64,000 nucleotides of DNA from Gordoniibacillus chartarius (GTDB lineage Bacteria > Bacillota > Bacilli > Paenibacillales > NBRC-103111): the NCBI RefSeq assembly GCF_042432825.1, contig NZ_JBHLWN010000077.1, positions 1 to 64,000 of the forward strand. The letters are read 5' to 3'. The notes under the pieces are model-generated. The model worked only from the letters and a program-made list of their open reading frames with translations, had not been told where the DNA came from and did no database searches. The translations under genes were made by a program, and so were the position numbers. How positions within the stretch are numbered: the stretch's first letter is position 1; each line of letters begins with the position of its first letter. Shown here in pieces: positions 33,442 through 43,350 of this stretch.

Positions 33442-35055
33442 TTAAGCGTACTGCGCCTCGCGCTGGCGCTTGATGTCTTCGCTTTCGAGGTACTCGTCGT
33501 ACGTCGTCATTTTATCGATCAGACCCGCCGGCGTAATTTCCATAATCCGGTTGGCGATCGTTTGAATGAACTGGTGGTCATGGGAGACGAACAGCATCGT
33601 GCCGTCGAATTCAATCAGGCCGTTGTTGAGCGCCGTAATCGACTCGAGGTCAAGGTGGTTCGTCGGCTCGTCGAGTATGAGTACGTTTGGTGCGCTCAGC
33701 ATCATTTTGGCGAGCATACAGCGAACCTTCTCGCCTCCGGATAGAACGCTCGACTTCTTCATCGCTTCCTCGCCGGAGAACAGCATGCGGCCCAGGAAGC
33801 CGCGGATGAACGACTCATCCTGATCCTTGGAATATTGACGCAGCCAGTCTACGAGCGTCAGATCGTTATTGAAATAGTCCGAGTTATCCTTCGGGAAATA
33901 GGCCTGCGACGTTGTAATGCCCCAAGAGTACGTGCCGGAATCGGCTTCAAGCTCGCCCATCAGAATACGGAACAGCGTCGTCTTCGCCAGCCCGTTCGGC
34001 CCGACGAAAGCAACCTTGTCACCCTTATTGATTGTAAACGACAAGTTGTTCAGCACAAGCTCGCCGTCAATCGTCTTCGACAGCCCTTCCACCTGCAGCA
34101 GCTGCTTGCCTGCCTCGCGTTCCGGCTGGAATTTGATGAACGGATACTTGCGGTTGGACGGACGAATATCTTCCAGCGTCAGCTTCTCCAGCAGCTTCTT
34201 CCGCGAAGTCGCCTGCTTGGATTTCGAAGCGTTCGCGCTGAAGCGGGCAATGAACGTCTCCAGTTCCTTGCGCTTCTCTTCGATCCGCTTGTTGGCGTCG
34301 CGGGTCAGCTTCAGGGCGAGCTGGCTGGATTCGTACCAGAAGTCGTAGTTACCGACGTACAGCTGAATTTTACCGAAGTCGATATCGGCGATGTGCGTAC
34401 ATACCTGGTTCAGGAAGTGACGGTCGTGAGATACGACGATAACGGTGCCTTCAAACTTGGAGAGGAAGTTCTCCAGCCATTGAATGGACTCGATATCCAA
34501 ATGGTTCGTCGGCTCGTCGAGCAGCAGGATGTTCGGGTTACCGAACAGCGCTTGAGCGAGCAGGACGCGAACCTTCTCGTTGCCGCCGAGATCTTTCATC
34601 TTCATGTCGTGCAGCGACGTCGGAATGCCGAGACCGATCAGCAGCTCCGCCGCATCGGACTCTGCCTGCCAGCCGTCGAGGTCCTGGAACTCGCCTTCGA
34701 GCTCGGCCGCACGCATGCCGTCCTCTTCCGAGAAATCCGCTTTTGCATACAGCGCATCCTTCTCCGTCATAATGTCATACAGTCTTGCATGCCCTTTAAT
34801 GACGGTTTTCAGCACTTCAAATTCATCGAATTCGTAATGGTTCTGCTTCAATACCGCCAGCCGTTCGCCCGGCGTGATGAACACTTCGCCTTTCGATGGC
34901 TCGATCTCGCCGGATAAAATTTTCAGAAACGTCGACTTGCCGGCGCCGTTCGCCCCGATCAAACCGTAGCAGTTGCCCGGCGTGAATTTGATGTTGACGT
35001 CTTCAAATAGCGCACGTTTGCCGTAACGCAGCGTTACGTTCGATACTGTAATCAT
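33442..35055 (-). CDS. ABC-F family ATPase (YkpA/YbiT type)
   Basis: A 537-aa soluble twin-ATPase. Domain 1 has Walker A GANGAGKST, a deviant signature LGGNEKVRVLLAQAL and LLLDEPTNHLD. Domain 2 has GPNGLAKTTLFRIL, LSGGEKVR and LILDEPTNHLD. The degenerate first signature and the 'LAKTT' second Walker A are features of the YkpA/YbiT branch. No membrane segments; ABC-F proteins act on the ribosome. The ATG at 35055 follows CAGGGA. It has its own promoter upstream. Confidence 0.9.
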   Translation of the reverse strand: MITVSNVTLRYGKRALFEDVNIKFTPGNCYGLIGANGAGKSTFLKILSGEIEPSKGEVFITPGERLAVLKQNHYEFDEFEVLKTVIKGHARLYDIMTEKDALYAKADFSEEDGMRAAELEGEFQDLDGWQAESDAAELLIGLGIPTSLHDMKMKDLGGNEKVRVLLAQALFGNPNILLLDEPTNHLDIESIQWLENFLSKFEGTVIVVSHDRHFLNQVCTHIADIDFGKIQLYVGNYDFWYESSQLALKLTRDANKRIEEKRKELETFIARFSANASKSKQATSRKKLLEKLTLEDIRPSNRKYPFIKFQPEREAGKQLLQVEGLSKTIDGELVLNNLSFTINKGDKVAFVGPNGLAKTTLFRILMGELEADSGTYSWGITTSQAYFPKDNSDYFNNDLTLVDWLRQYSKDQDESFIRGFLGRMLFSGEEAMKKSSVLSGGEKVRCMLAKMMLSAPNVLILDEPTNHLDLESITALNNGLIEFDGTMLFVSHDHQFIQTIANRIMEITPAGLIDKMTTYDEYLESEDIKRQREAQYA

Positions 35056-35167
35056 AGTGTCCCTGCCTTCTTCGCTCATTTGTTGTTCTTATGAGCCGTT
35101 TACTTATCCCTATTATCGACTTTGAAGTCCAATAACGGTATGAATCCGATTACGCCTTATCGCGTTC

Positions 35168-35196
35168 ATGATACACGGCATCACCGGGATTGTCAA
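35168..35196 (-). promoter_or_regulatory. promoter of the YkpA-like gene
   Basis: On the minus strand TTGACA (35191-35196), a 17-base spacer and TATCAT (35168-35173). Confidence 0.7.
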
Positions 35197-35211
35197 AGGC
35201 TTCAAGCTCGT

Positions 35212-37134
35212 TTATTTTCGCTTTTCAATCTGCTCGACAAGCTCCGACAGCTCGGCCCAGCGGGTCATGGCAGCGTCGATTTGATCGCTGAGCTGCTTGT
35301 CTTCCGCCGTAAGCCGCTGCAGCTCCATATAGTCGGAGCCTGCGTTAGCGATAAGACTGCGCACAGCTTCTTGCTTCGCCTCCAGATCGGCGATCAGCGG
35401 CTCGATCCCTTCCCATTCCCGCTGTTCTTTGTACGAAAGCTTGCGCGGCTTGTCTAGACTCGATGCTGCCGGAGCCGGCTGCTGCGGTGCGGCTTGCTTT
35501 ACTGCCGCTGCGTTGTGCAGCGATTCCTGCGCTTTATCGGCCTCTACCTGCTCCAAATAATCGGAATAGCTGCCTTCATATTTGCGGACCGTACCGCCGC
35601 CTTCGAACGCGAACAGCTTTTCCGCTGTCCGGTCGAGGAAATACCGGTCGTGGGATACCGAGATTACGGCTCCCGGAAAAACATCAAGATACTGCTCAAG
35701 AACGGTAAGCGTCTGAATGTCCAAATCGTTAGTAGGCTCGTCGAGCAAGAGCACGTTCGGTTCCCCCATCAACGTGCGGAGCAGATACAGCCTGCGGCGC
35801 TCTCCCCCGGATAAGCGACCGATCGGGGCCCACTGCAGGTTCGGCGAGAATAAGAACCGTTCCAGCATTTGCGCCGCGCTGACCTTATCGCCGTCCGACG
35901 TCGTCACGATTTCCGCAGCTTCTTTAATATAGTCGATGACGCGCTGCTTCTCGTCCATCTCCGTGTTTTCCTGTGTGTAATATGCAATTTTCACGGTTTG
36001 GCCGACATCGATCGTACCTTGGTCGGGCTGCAGCTTCCCCGCGAGCATATTCATCAGCGTAGACTTGCCGCTGCCGTTGGGGCCGATAATGCCGATACGG
36101 TCTCCGGGTTGAATAATGCAGCTGAAATCGGCTATAAGCGTTTTGCCTTCAAAGCTTTTGCCGACGTGCTCGAGCTCCAGCACCTTCTTGCCGAGCCGCG
36201 AGCCGCCGATTGCAATGTCAAGCGCCTCTGCCTGCTTGGCCGTTTGCCGGTCGCGCAGCTCCTCGACCCGCTCCACGCGCGCTTTTTGCTTCGTCGACCG
36301 GGCTTTGGCGCCGCGGCGCAGCCACGCGAGCTCGCGGCGGAGCAAATTTTGCCGTTTGCTCTCTTCGGCTGCCTCGCGCTCCAGGCGGTCCGCCTTTTTT
36401 TCCAAGTAATCGGCATAATTGCCGTCGTAGCTGTACAGCTTACCGCGGTCGAGCTCGATAATGCGATTCGTCACCCGGTCGAGGAAATACCGGTCGTGAG
36501 TGACCATCAGCAAAGCGCCCTTCCATTTCGTTAAGTACTGCTCCAGCCAGGCCGCCGTTTCATTATCGATATGGTTCGTCGGCTCATCAAGAATAAGCAG
36601 ATCGGCCGGCTGCAGCAGAGCTCTCGCCATTGCTACGCGCTTGCGCTGACCGCCGGACAGCAGGCCGACGGCTTTGTCCGTTTCCGTGATGCCTAGCTTG
36701 CCTAATACGGTTTTGGCCGCCGCATTCGCTTCCCATGCGCCAAGCGCCTCCACGCGCTGCTGTGCGGCGAAGAGCCGCTGCTGCTGACGTTCGTCCTCGG
36801 GCGCTTTCTCCAGCGCTTGAAGCGCTTCCTCGTAAGCAAGAAGTGCCTGCATGACAGGCGAATCGCCGGCGAACACTTGCTCCAGCACGGTAGCTTGAGA
36901 ATCGAACTGCGGATCTTGCGGCAAATATTCCACCGTGAAGCGATTGGCGTGAACAAGCTTGCCGTCGTCCGGCTTCTCGAGGCCTGCAATCAGCTTCAGC
37001 AGCGTTGATTTGCCTGTACCGTTCACGCCGATCAAGCCGATCCGCTGTCCCTCGTTAATGGCGAGCGTGATGTCGTCAAACAGCACTTTGTCCCCGTAGC
37101 TCTTGGTTATTTTCTCCAATGTGATGATGTTCAT
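35212..37134 (-). CDS. ABC-F family ATPase (Uup/YfmR type)
   Basis: A 640-aa twin-ATPase with intact motifs in both halves (GVNGTGKST / LSGGQRKRVAMARAL / LILDEPTNHID; GPNGSGKST / LSGGERRRLYLLRTL / LLLDEPTNDLD). A Pro/Ala-rich linker and a C-terminal coiled coil (about residues 545-640) match Uup. Uup-type proteins act on ribosomes or DNA structures. AAGGAGG precedes the ATG at 37134; the longer frame upstream is not supported. It lies 19 bases after the M42 peptidase gene. Confidence 0.9.
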   Translation of the reverse strand: MNIITLEKITKSYGDKVLFDDITLAINEGQRIGLIGVNGTGKSTLLKLIAGLEKPDDGKLVHANRFTVEYLPQDPQFDSQATVLEQVFAGDSPVMQALLAYEEALQALEKAPEDERQQQRLFAAQQRVEALGAWEANAAAKTVLGKLGITETDKAVGLLSGGQRKRVAMARALLQPADLLILDEPTNHIDNETAAWLEQYLTKWKGALLMVTHDRYFLDRVTNRIIELDRGKLYSYDGNYADYLEKKADRLEREAAEESKRQNLLRRELAWLRRGAKARSTKQKARVERVEELRDRQTAKQAEALDIAIGGSRLGKKVLELEHVGKSFEGKTLIADFSCIIQPGDRIGIIGPNGSGKSTLMNMLAGKLQPDQGTIDVGQTVKIAYYTQENTEMDEKQRVIDYIKEAAEIVTTSDGDKVSAAQMLERFLFSPNLQWAPIGRLSGGERRRLYLLRTLMGEPNVLLLDEPTNDLDIQTLTVLEQYLDVFPGAVISVSHDRYFLDRTAEKLFAFEGGGTVRKYEGSYSDYLEQVEADKAQESLHNAAAVKQAAPQQPAPAASSLDKPRKLSYKEQREWEGIEPLIADLEAKQEAVRSLIANAGSDYMELQRLTAEDKQLSDQIDAAMTRWAELSELVEQIEKRK

Positions 37135-37153
37135 TTGACCGCAGCCTCCTTCT

Positions 37154-38203
37154 TCAGCGCTCTGCCGGATCGAGCAAGTAGGCCGTGAGCAGCGCCGTCG
37201 TACCGACGATCGCATCCACATGTGTCCGCTCCATGCTGTGCGAAGCGTGAACGGCCGGGCCGATGAGTGCGGCGCGAATGTCGGCCCCGCCTTTAAGCGC
37301 TGCCGAAGCATCGGAGCCGTATTGCGGATATATGTCAACAGCGTAGTCAATCTCTTGGCTCTCCGCCAGGGCGATCAGCTTCGATGTCATCCGATAATCG
37401 TAAGGACCTGACGAGTCTTTGGCGCATATCGATACTTGCCGTTCCGTTGCGGTTAAATCATCGCCCATCGCGCCCATATCGACGGCAATCAGTTCATCGA
37501 TGCCTTCTGGCAATGAAGCCGCTCCGTGACCGACCTCTTCGTAAGTGGAAATAAGGATAACGACATTCACTGCAGGTACGAGCTGTTGGTCGCACAGCAG
37601 CTTTAACAGTCCCAATATCGCTGCAACGCTTGCCTTATCGTCCAAATGACGGGATTTAATAAAGCCGTTCTGTTTCACTTGCAGCCGGGGATCGAATGAA
37701 ATAAAATCGCCGACCCGTATACCGAGGGCTTCCACGTCATTTTTCGAGCCTACCAGTTCATCCAAACGAACTTCCATGTGAGCATCTTCGCGCTTCAGCT
37801 CGCGAGCGTCGGGAAACACATGCACGGAAGGCTTCGTCGTTAAAATAGTTCCATCGTATGTTCGTCCGTCCCGGGTATGCACGACGCAATATTCATTTTC
37901 GATGCTGCCCATCATATAGCCGCCGACGTAGGTCATTCGCAGCGTGCCCTTTTCTTTGATGGACCGGACCATCGCGCCTAGCGTATCGACATGCGCCGAT
38001 AAGGCGGTTGTACGGGAGCCGTCCGCTCCGGGAATCGAGATCAGCCCGTTGCCTTTATTCGTGATCGTCATCGTGTATCCGAGACGACGGACTTCTTCCT
38101 GCAGCTTGCTCATAATCAATCCGCAATAGCCGCTGGGACTTGGTGTGTTCAGCAGCATTTTCAGCTGCTCGATCATATATTCCGAATCTATGTAAGCTTT
38201 CAT
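37154..38203 (-). CDS. M42-family metallo-aminopeptidase
   Basis: A 349-aa peptidase of the M42 (glutamyl aminopeptidase/FrvX/YsdC) family with a di-metal site. Visible ligands are SAHVDTLGA, HLDDKASVAAI, the catalytic glutamate pair in STYEEVGHGA, VDMGA and the C-terminal HASHSMERTH. Cytoplasmic; expected to degrade peptides. The ATG at 38203 follows AGGAGG. Confidence 0.92.
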   Translation of the reverse strand: MKAYIDSEYMIEQLKMLLNTPSPSGYCGLIMSKLQEEVRRLGYTMTITNKGNGLISIPGADGSRTTALSAHVDTLGAMVRSIKEKGTLRMTYVGGYMMGSIENEYCVVHTRDGRTYDGTILTTKPSVHVFPDARELKREDAHMEVRLDELVGSKNDVEALGIRVGDFISFDPRLQVKQNGFIKSRHLDDKASVAAILGLLKLLCDQQLVPAVNVVILISTYEEVGHGAASLPEGIDELIAVDMGAMGDDLTATERQVSICAKDSSGPYDYRMTSKLIALAESQEIDYAVDIYPQYGSDASAALKGGADIRAALIGPAVHASHSMERTHVDAIVGTTALLTAYLLDPAER

Positions 38204-38256
38204 AGAAATGCCTCCTGCGTTTACGCCCGCCACGACGAAAGTCTCTCTAATGGATA

Positions 38257-39879
38257 CTACACCGTTTTGCGTGCGTTCGCAACGAAGCGGAACCGCAGGT
38301 TCACATTAGCCAGTGTCAAACAGTCTCCTTCCTGCAGCGGATACGATTCGTAAGGGACCATCCGCTCTCCGTTCCAAAGCGTTCCGTTCGTCGACCCGAC
38401 GTCTTTGGCTTCATAGCCTCGCTCCGTGCGGATAATCTCCAGATGCTGACGGGAAATCTCGCTGTCTTCCAGCCGATAGTCCGTATGCTCCTCGCAGCGG
38501 CCGAGCATAAAATGATCCTTGTTCAACTGAATCCGTTTGCCCTGCTGAGCTTCATCTATTTCCAGATAGGCATAGCTAAATGCGCTGCCGCCGGCTGATG
38601 GAGGACGAAGCATAACGGTCGCATCTGCGCCGGGCCTCAGCAGTGTCGTATGCTTGCCAAGCGACGCATAGTAACGATCCGCCGACATAGTCCCAGTGTT
38701 AGCATCGGCAGACGAAGTCGTAGCCGCCTGACGCGGAAACGGTATGACGACGGCAGAAGCCAGCGCTTCGTCGGGTTCAAGCAAGGTGTCGTCCAATATG
38801 GTAGAAGGATACAGGTCATTCTCATTCTTGTTATGCCATTCATCTTCCGGATCTCGATCGGCTTGTTCCATAATCGGATTTTGCCGGAACCTGCCGGAAA
38901 GCATGCAAAACCATCGGTTATTGCTTGCCGCGAAGCGGACAAACAGGCAGCTGATAATCGTAAGCAGCGTCGCCCCTATGGCAACCTCCATCGAGAGCGG
39001 CTGCGGCTCCTCTGTCCACCGGCTCCACAGCCAGCAAGAGATCAATCCCCCGGCAATCCCCGTCAATACGGTCATCCGGATCCTCCATGTATGAAGATCG
39101 TTACGAACCGTTTTCTCATGGAACGGCGAGACCGGCAGCACGCCTGGAATCGGAGACGGAGCTTGAGCCTTTGCCGGCGAAGCCGGAACTGCAGGCTCAG
39201 GCTCGAAACTATCGGTGGGCATGTGCATATGAATAAAAGAGAGCGGACGCTCAGCCTCAGGACCGACTTTATCCGCACTTCTTGATTCCCGTTTCAAAAG
39301 CGGGCTTGTCAACGATTCGATCAAACGCCTCTTCAACTCTTTCACCCGGAATGCGCCGCTTTCGCAATAGGAAGCAAACGGTTCCAGCATTTTCGCATCG
39401 TCGCTTGAAAGCTGTGCGGCTAAACACAATATAAGCTGTTTAAGCTCCGTTTCGACGGCCGGCGCCTCGTTTAAACATTGCAGCGGCAAATAGACAAACG
39501 CCAGGTCCGTTACGTCGCGATTCACGAACATCAGATTGTCCGTGAGCACAAATCCCCTCTCCCGGAGCATATAGCTCCTGCACTCCTCCAGTGTCGCCGC
39601 CACGCATACGAGGAGCTGAAGAGCCTGTGAAAGCTTGATCCCTTCTTTACGGAGCGCTTGCCGGAGCATCGTTCTCGATCCTACCTCATACTCCAGCGTA
39701 TACATTCCGTCCGTCTGTTCCGCACGAAACGGCAAAATTCGGGATACTTGCCCGGTACTCAGCATTTTCGTCTGGATGCGGGACAACTCCTCCTCTTGAA
39801 TACCGGCCTCTTTGTCAAAAATCAAGTACATACCCGACCTCTGCTCATACCGGTAGTGCATTCCGTACAAATGGCTCAT
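38257..39879 (-). CDS. DUF6382/FHA-domain membrane protein of the Tad locus
   Basis: A 540-aa protein. Residues 1-180 match the DUF6382 kinase-like pseudodomain pattern of Tad-associated FHA proteins. Two membrane helices lie near 277-297 and 305-325. A C-terminal FHA domain (about 440-520) contains FMLGRCEEHTDY, SEISRQHLEI and GSTNGTLWNGERM. FHA domains bind phosphothreonine, and a Ser/Thr kinase is encoded at the other end of the same cluster. AAGGAG precedes the ATG. It is the last gene of the tad run. Confidence 0.85.
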   Translation of the reverse strand: MSHLYGMHYRYEQRSGMYLIFDKEAGIQEEELSRIQTKMLSTGQVSRILPFRAEQTDGMYTLEYEVGSRTMLRQALRKEGIKLSQALQLLVCVAATLEECRSYMLRERGFVLTDNLMFVNRDVTDLAFVYLPLQCLNEAPAVETELKQLILCLAAQLSSDDAKMLEPFASYCESGAFRVKELKRRLIESLTSPLLKRESRSADKVGPEAERPLSFIHMHMPTDSFEPEPAVPASPAKAQAPSPIPGVLPVSPFHEKTVRNDLHTWRIRMTVLTGIAGGLISCWLWSRWTEEPQPLSMEVAIGATLLTIISCLFVRFAASNNRWFCMLSGRFRQNPIMEQADRDPEDEWHNKNENDLYPSTILDDTLLEPDEALASAVVIPFPRQAATTSSADANTGTMSADRYYASLGKHTTLLRPGADATVMLRPPSAGGSAFSYAYLEIDEAQQGKRIQLNKDHFMLGRCEEHTDYRLEDSEISRQHLEIIRTERGYEAKDVGSTNGTLWNGERMVPYESYPLQEGDCLTLANVNLRFRFVANARKTV

Positions 39880-39895
39880 TTTATTTGCTCCTTCA

Positions 39896-40402
39896 TTACA
39901 AACCTAGAAAATATGCCGTTACGCTTCCGGGCGCCACAGCCAGCATGAATGGAAAATGCATCGCTGTTCCTCGCTTCCATCGGCTGATTACTTGAGAATC
40001 CTTGAAAGCAACGAGCATCGAAACGCTCACTGCGGCAAATCTAACCGTTGTCAGCAGTTTTCTTTTTACGACCAGGACGATAATGCCGATACAGGCTGCA
40101 TACAAGATGGAATACGTCAAGGCCGACAGCACGAACGGCACACTGCTGAGCGCCCCGATGGCCCCGAACAGCTTCACGTCACCCGCTCCTACAGCCCCGA
40201 CCGCATGCAGCAAAAGAACAATTCCGAAGCCCGTCAGCAGGCCAAGCACGGACCCCCAAGCTCCCTGCCACCCGAATAAAAATGATTGCAGCGCCAGTCC
40301 GCAGCCCGCTCCCCCAACCGTCAACCAATTCGGTATGCGCATCGTACGAACGTCGGATGCAAAAGCGGCCGCGATAAGCACGGCAAGCACGATTTCGGTC
40401 AC
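39896..40402 (-). CDS. prepilin peptidase (A24 family, TadV-like)
   Basis: A 168-aa membrane peptidase with about five or six helices. The two catalytic aspartates are in SDVRTMRIPN and in the GxGD motif GAGDVKLF. It would process the Flp pilin and the pseudopilin-like proteins of this cluster. GTG 40402 with AGGAGG is chosen over an earlier in-frame ATG. Confidence 0.85.
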   Translation of the reverse strand: MTEIVLAVLIAAAFASDVRTMRIPNWLTVGGAGCGLALQSFLFGWQGAWGSVLGLLTGFGIVLLLHAVGAVGAGDVKLFGAIGALSSVPFVLSALTYSILYAACIGIIVLVVKRKLLTTVRFAAVSVSMLVAFKDSQVISRWKRGTAMHFPFMLAVAPGSVTAYFLGL

Positions 40403-40418
40403 TAGGTTTCGCCTCCTC

Positions 40419-41087
40419 TCACAAAGCTCCGATCCAACACCGTTCAACCGCTTTTTTCTTGATCACAACGGCAGTTGAAACGAACGGCAGTGCCAGCTTC
40501 ATTTCGTATTGCGCTTCAATTCCTAGCCATGCTTGATCTCCGTTTTCGAGGTTTGGCCAGTCGACGGCCGTTACTTTCAGCCTGTCTTTCTTCAGGACCT
40601 TCGTGTCCGCAAAGCCGACAAGCACAGGCGTAACCGCCTCTTGGGCGATGCGCGCCGCAATGGCTTGCTTTGCCTCCTCAAGACGATCATTCGCGCCTTC
40701 TTCCATTGCCGTCCGATATCGTTTCTCCGCCTGAACGAGCCGGACCAAAGGCTCGGGGAGATAGGCCGCGAAATCTTCAACGAACTGCTCCGCTCCCTGC
40801 ACCGTCCCCTGCGCCTGCTCCACACGTCCCGTTACGGTATCCCATATGACTCCGGGGCGGCCATTGCCGACGGCAGTTTTGGCTTCCGCATAAAGCAGCT
40901 TTATGGGATACATGTTCGCCGCTGCAGTCTTCACAGTCTCGGAAAGCGCGCTGCGAAGAGCAAGATCCGCCGCAGCGATTTGCATCAAAGCGATTACGCC
41001 CAGCAGCAGAAAAACGAACAACGGCAGCGTAATCGAAGCTTCAATAACGATGCTGCCTCTATCTTGTCTTATGCTGCTTCTGCTCAT
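40419..41087 (-). CDS. TadE-like pseudopilin
   Basis: A 222-aa protein with a prepilin-type N-terminus: DRG/SIVIEAS with Glu at +5 and a hydrophobic stem (residues about 12-40). The rest is extracytoplasmic. GGAGGG precedes the ATG at 41087. It is the second of two TadE-like proteins in the cluster and probably acts in pilus assembly or priming. Confidence 0.75.
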   Translation of the reverse strand: MSRSSIRQDRGSIVIEASITLPLFVFLLLGVIALMQIAAADLALRSALSETVKTAAANMYPIKLLYAEAKTAVGNGRPGVIWDTVTGRVEQAQGTVQGAEQFVEDFAAYLPEPLVRLVQAEKRYRTAMEEGANDRLEEAKQAIAARIAQEAVTPVLVGFADTKVLKKDRLKVTAVDWPNLENGDQAWLGIEAQYEMKLALPFVSTAVVIKKKAVERCWIGAL

Positions 41088-41103
41088 TTTCCATCCCTCC
41101 GGC

Positions 41104-43350
41104 TCAATATGTCCAAGTTGCATTGCGCTGAAGCACACAACGGCTCCCCTCTACCCGGCAAGGCGACATCCCCGTCAACCCCAGAAGCCTGACGCTCCCC
41201 GGCAAAAACCAAAGCTTCACCGTCGTTTCGGCCCTTCCGTTAACTTGTGTCGAAGCTTTCGTAAGATCGACGCCGGTATTCAATTCGATCAAAGCCTGTA
41301 TGCGTTGAAGCTTGCGTTCTGTACCGCCATGAACAAAAAGAAGAAGTCTTAAATAGTCTTTATAATTCATACTGACGGCAGCGGCGAATTTGGTAGAAAG
41401 CTGTACTTCTTGACCCATGACAAGTCGGCTCATGTCCTGTAGCGCCTCTACCGCGCCTTGCGCCGCTGCAGCGAGCAGCATGAGCAGCGGCGAACCGAGC
41501 TGCAGCAGCTCCGTCTTCGGGTCGGTCAACCGCTCCAACGTACGGATTGCTAGGCGAATGGCGAAAATTTCTCCGTACGCAGCGCTAATGTTTGCCGTGC
41601 ACGTGGGAAAACCATACAAAACGTACTCCGCCTCCTGAGCTCCCAAGACATGGCTTTGCGGCTCCGTTAAGGCAGCTGTCGGCTTCGGCTGACCGTTCGG
41701 AAGCTTCTCTAGCCCAAAGGTCCGGTAGTTAAACTTGGTCAGTGCGTATTCGTTGATGTAAGTCGAATCCCGCGCTCCTTCCAGCGCTTCGGCAATCAAG
41801 CCTCCCAGATTAAGCGCATCGGCTCCGATTCGTTTGGAATTGTTCAGCTCAACGACGGCTTCTCCGGCTGACGGCGTCTCGCCTGCATGCTCGTATTTCA
41901 CTACGCTGGCCTGAAGCTTGTCGTACGCCCCGTTATCGGCGCCGGGCACGACAGGACAGCCTCCGATCGCCTGTCTGGCTCGCTGCAGGACATCGTCAAT
42001 TTCATCCCAAAGCTTCTGTTTTCTTGCTTTCACCTTGTCGTTTCGTTCTTTTCGCTGCTGTTCCATGGGAAGCCGGGCTTGATACACGGCATTGCTCTTT
42101 GCTGCATAAGCGTCATTCTTAGACTCGTAAACGGCCGTTTGGCTGTCCGCATAGCTCACAGCCGCTTCAATATCGCTTGCGTAAGCATGAAACAGTGCCA
42201 CCAAAGATGCTGTATCCGTTTGAAACTCTGTAAAAAATTCGTCAGGCAGCACACGTACAGCGCCGAATGACGTTTCGGCGTTTCCGTTTCCGCTGCCGCT
42301 TGCCGACGTACCGGAAGTTTCGCCATTGATCCGGTTCCATTCCGTCCGCAAGCTATCGTTCGCTTGCTTTGCCTCGGAGAGCGATTGATTGAACGCCGTT
42401 TGCAGCGGATGGATTTGAGCGGCTGCGGCCGCCGCTTCCGTACGGATCGTGACGATCAGCGCAGCGTATTGAAGCAGCAGCTGCAGCAGCTGCTCGAGTT
42501 CCCCCTTCTGAGTCAAAATGTCTTGCAGCTGCCGGGCAAGCGCTGCACGCGCCTCGAACAGCGAACGAAGCGCTTCACCCGCTTGTCCGGCCGCCGCAGC
42601 AGCGGCAATGGAGCTATCCAGTCCGCTCATCGATTGCCGCAGCGATTCGGCTTGCGCTTGCAGCTGTGTAATGGAGCTTCTTACTTGATCAACCGTATTG
42701 AGACCGACGCGGTTCGCAAGATTGTTCAGCTCGCGGAGTCGTCTGCCATTCGTTGCGTGTTCCGCAAGAAGAACATGATGAAGCCGTTCGAACACGTCCC
42801 AGGCTTCATCCAGTGCGTCTTCTCGGCGAACGATCAACGCTTCCAGCCGAGTTGCGTCTTCGCTGAACGTTTTGCCTTGCGTCAAGCTGGAGGCCATCCC
42901 GGTGTTCTTGAGCTTATCCGCAATTTCCAGCGTAAACTCAATCGGCGCCCGATATTTCATCTCCTCCAGCACCTGCTGCTTGAATACGTCGGGATAAGCC
43001 AAGGTAGCCATTGGCTGAAGCTTCACGCTACCGGGACGGATCATCGTATCGATATAGCCTCCGGGGCGTTCCGCAGCGGATACACTGCCGGAAGCAGCCG
43101 TTGCAAACAGCTGCTGGGCATCTTCCTCCGGAACCGTTAAACCGTAGAGCCCGTACGGCTGCAGCTTGGAATCGAATGCCGACATCGCCGAACGGACCCC
43201 CGCCTTAACCGCCAGCTCGGTCTCCCGATCGGCGGCTCCGATGCGGACAAAATCGATCAGTACGGTAACGAACAGGAAAATAGGCACAATGACGATAATG
43301 AGATAAACGGAGACCGAGCCCCGCTCTCCGCTGCGGTTAAGTATGGACAA
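41104..43350 (-). CDS. large DUF5702/TadG-like envelope protein
   Basis: A protein of about 748 aa. The N-terminal ERG/SVSVYLIIVIVPIFL stem is pseudopilin-like but has Tyr in place of Glu at +5. A long Gln/Ala-rich helical region (about 180-400) is followed by a Ser/Gly linker (SGTSASGSGNGN) and a C-terminal globular part. The TTG at 43350, with GGGG upstream and overlapping the previous gene, is the most likely start; this is uncertain. DUF5702-type proteins of Firmicute tad loci have this layout. Confidence 0.7.
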   Translation of the reverse strand: MSILNRSGERGSVSVYLIIVIVPIFLFVTVLIDFVRIGAADRETELAVKAGVRSAMSAFDSKLQPYGLYGLTVPEEDAQQLFATAASGSVSAAERPGGYIDTMIRPGSVKLQPMATLAYPDVFKQQVLEEMKYRAPIEFTLEIADKLKNTGMASSLTQGKTFSEDATRLEALIVRREDALDEAWDVFERLHHVLLAEHATNGRRLRELNNLANRVGLNTVDQVRSSITQLQAQAESLRQSMSGLDSSIAAAAAAGQAGEALRSLFEARAALARQLQDILTQKGELEQLLQLLLQYAALIVTIRTEAAAAAAQIHPLQTAFNQSLSEAKQANDSLRTEWNRINGETSGTSASGSGNGNAETSFGAVRVLPDEFFTEFQTDTASLVALFHAYASDIEAAVSYADSQTAVYESKNDAYAAKSNAVYQARLPMEQQRKERNDKVKARKQKLWDEIDDVLQRARQAIGGCPVVPGADNGAYDKLQASVVKYEHAGETPSAGEAVVELNNSKRIGADALNLGGLIAEALEGARDSTYINEYALTKFNYRTFGLEKLPNGQPKPTAALTEPQSHVLGAQEAEYVLYGFPTCTANISAAYGEIFAIRLAIRTLERLTDPKTELLQLGSPLLMLLAAAAQGAVEALQDMSRLVMGQEVQLSTKFAAAVSMNYKDYLRLLLFVHGGTERKLQRIQALIELNTGVDLTKASTQVNGRAETTVKLWFLPGSVRLLGLTGMSPCRVEGSRCVLQRNATWTY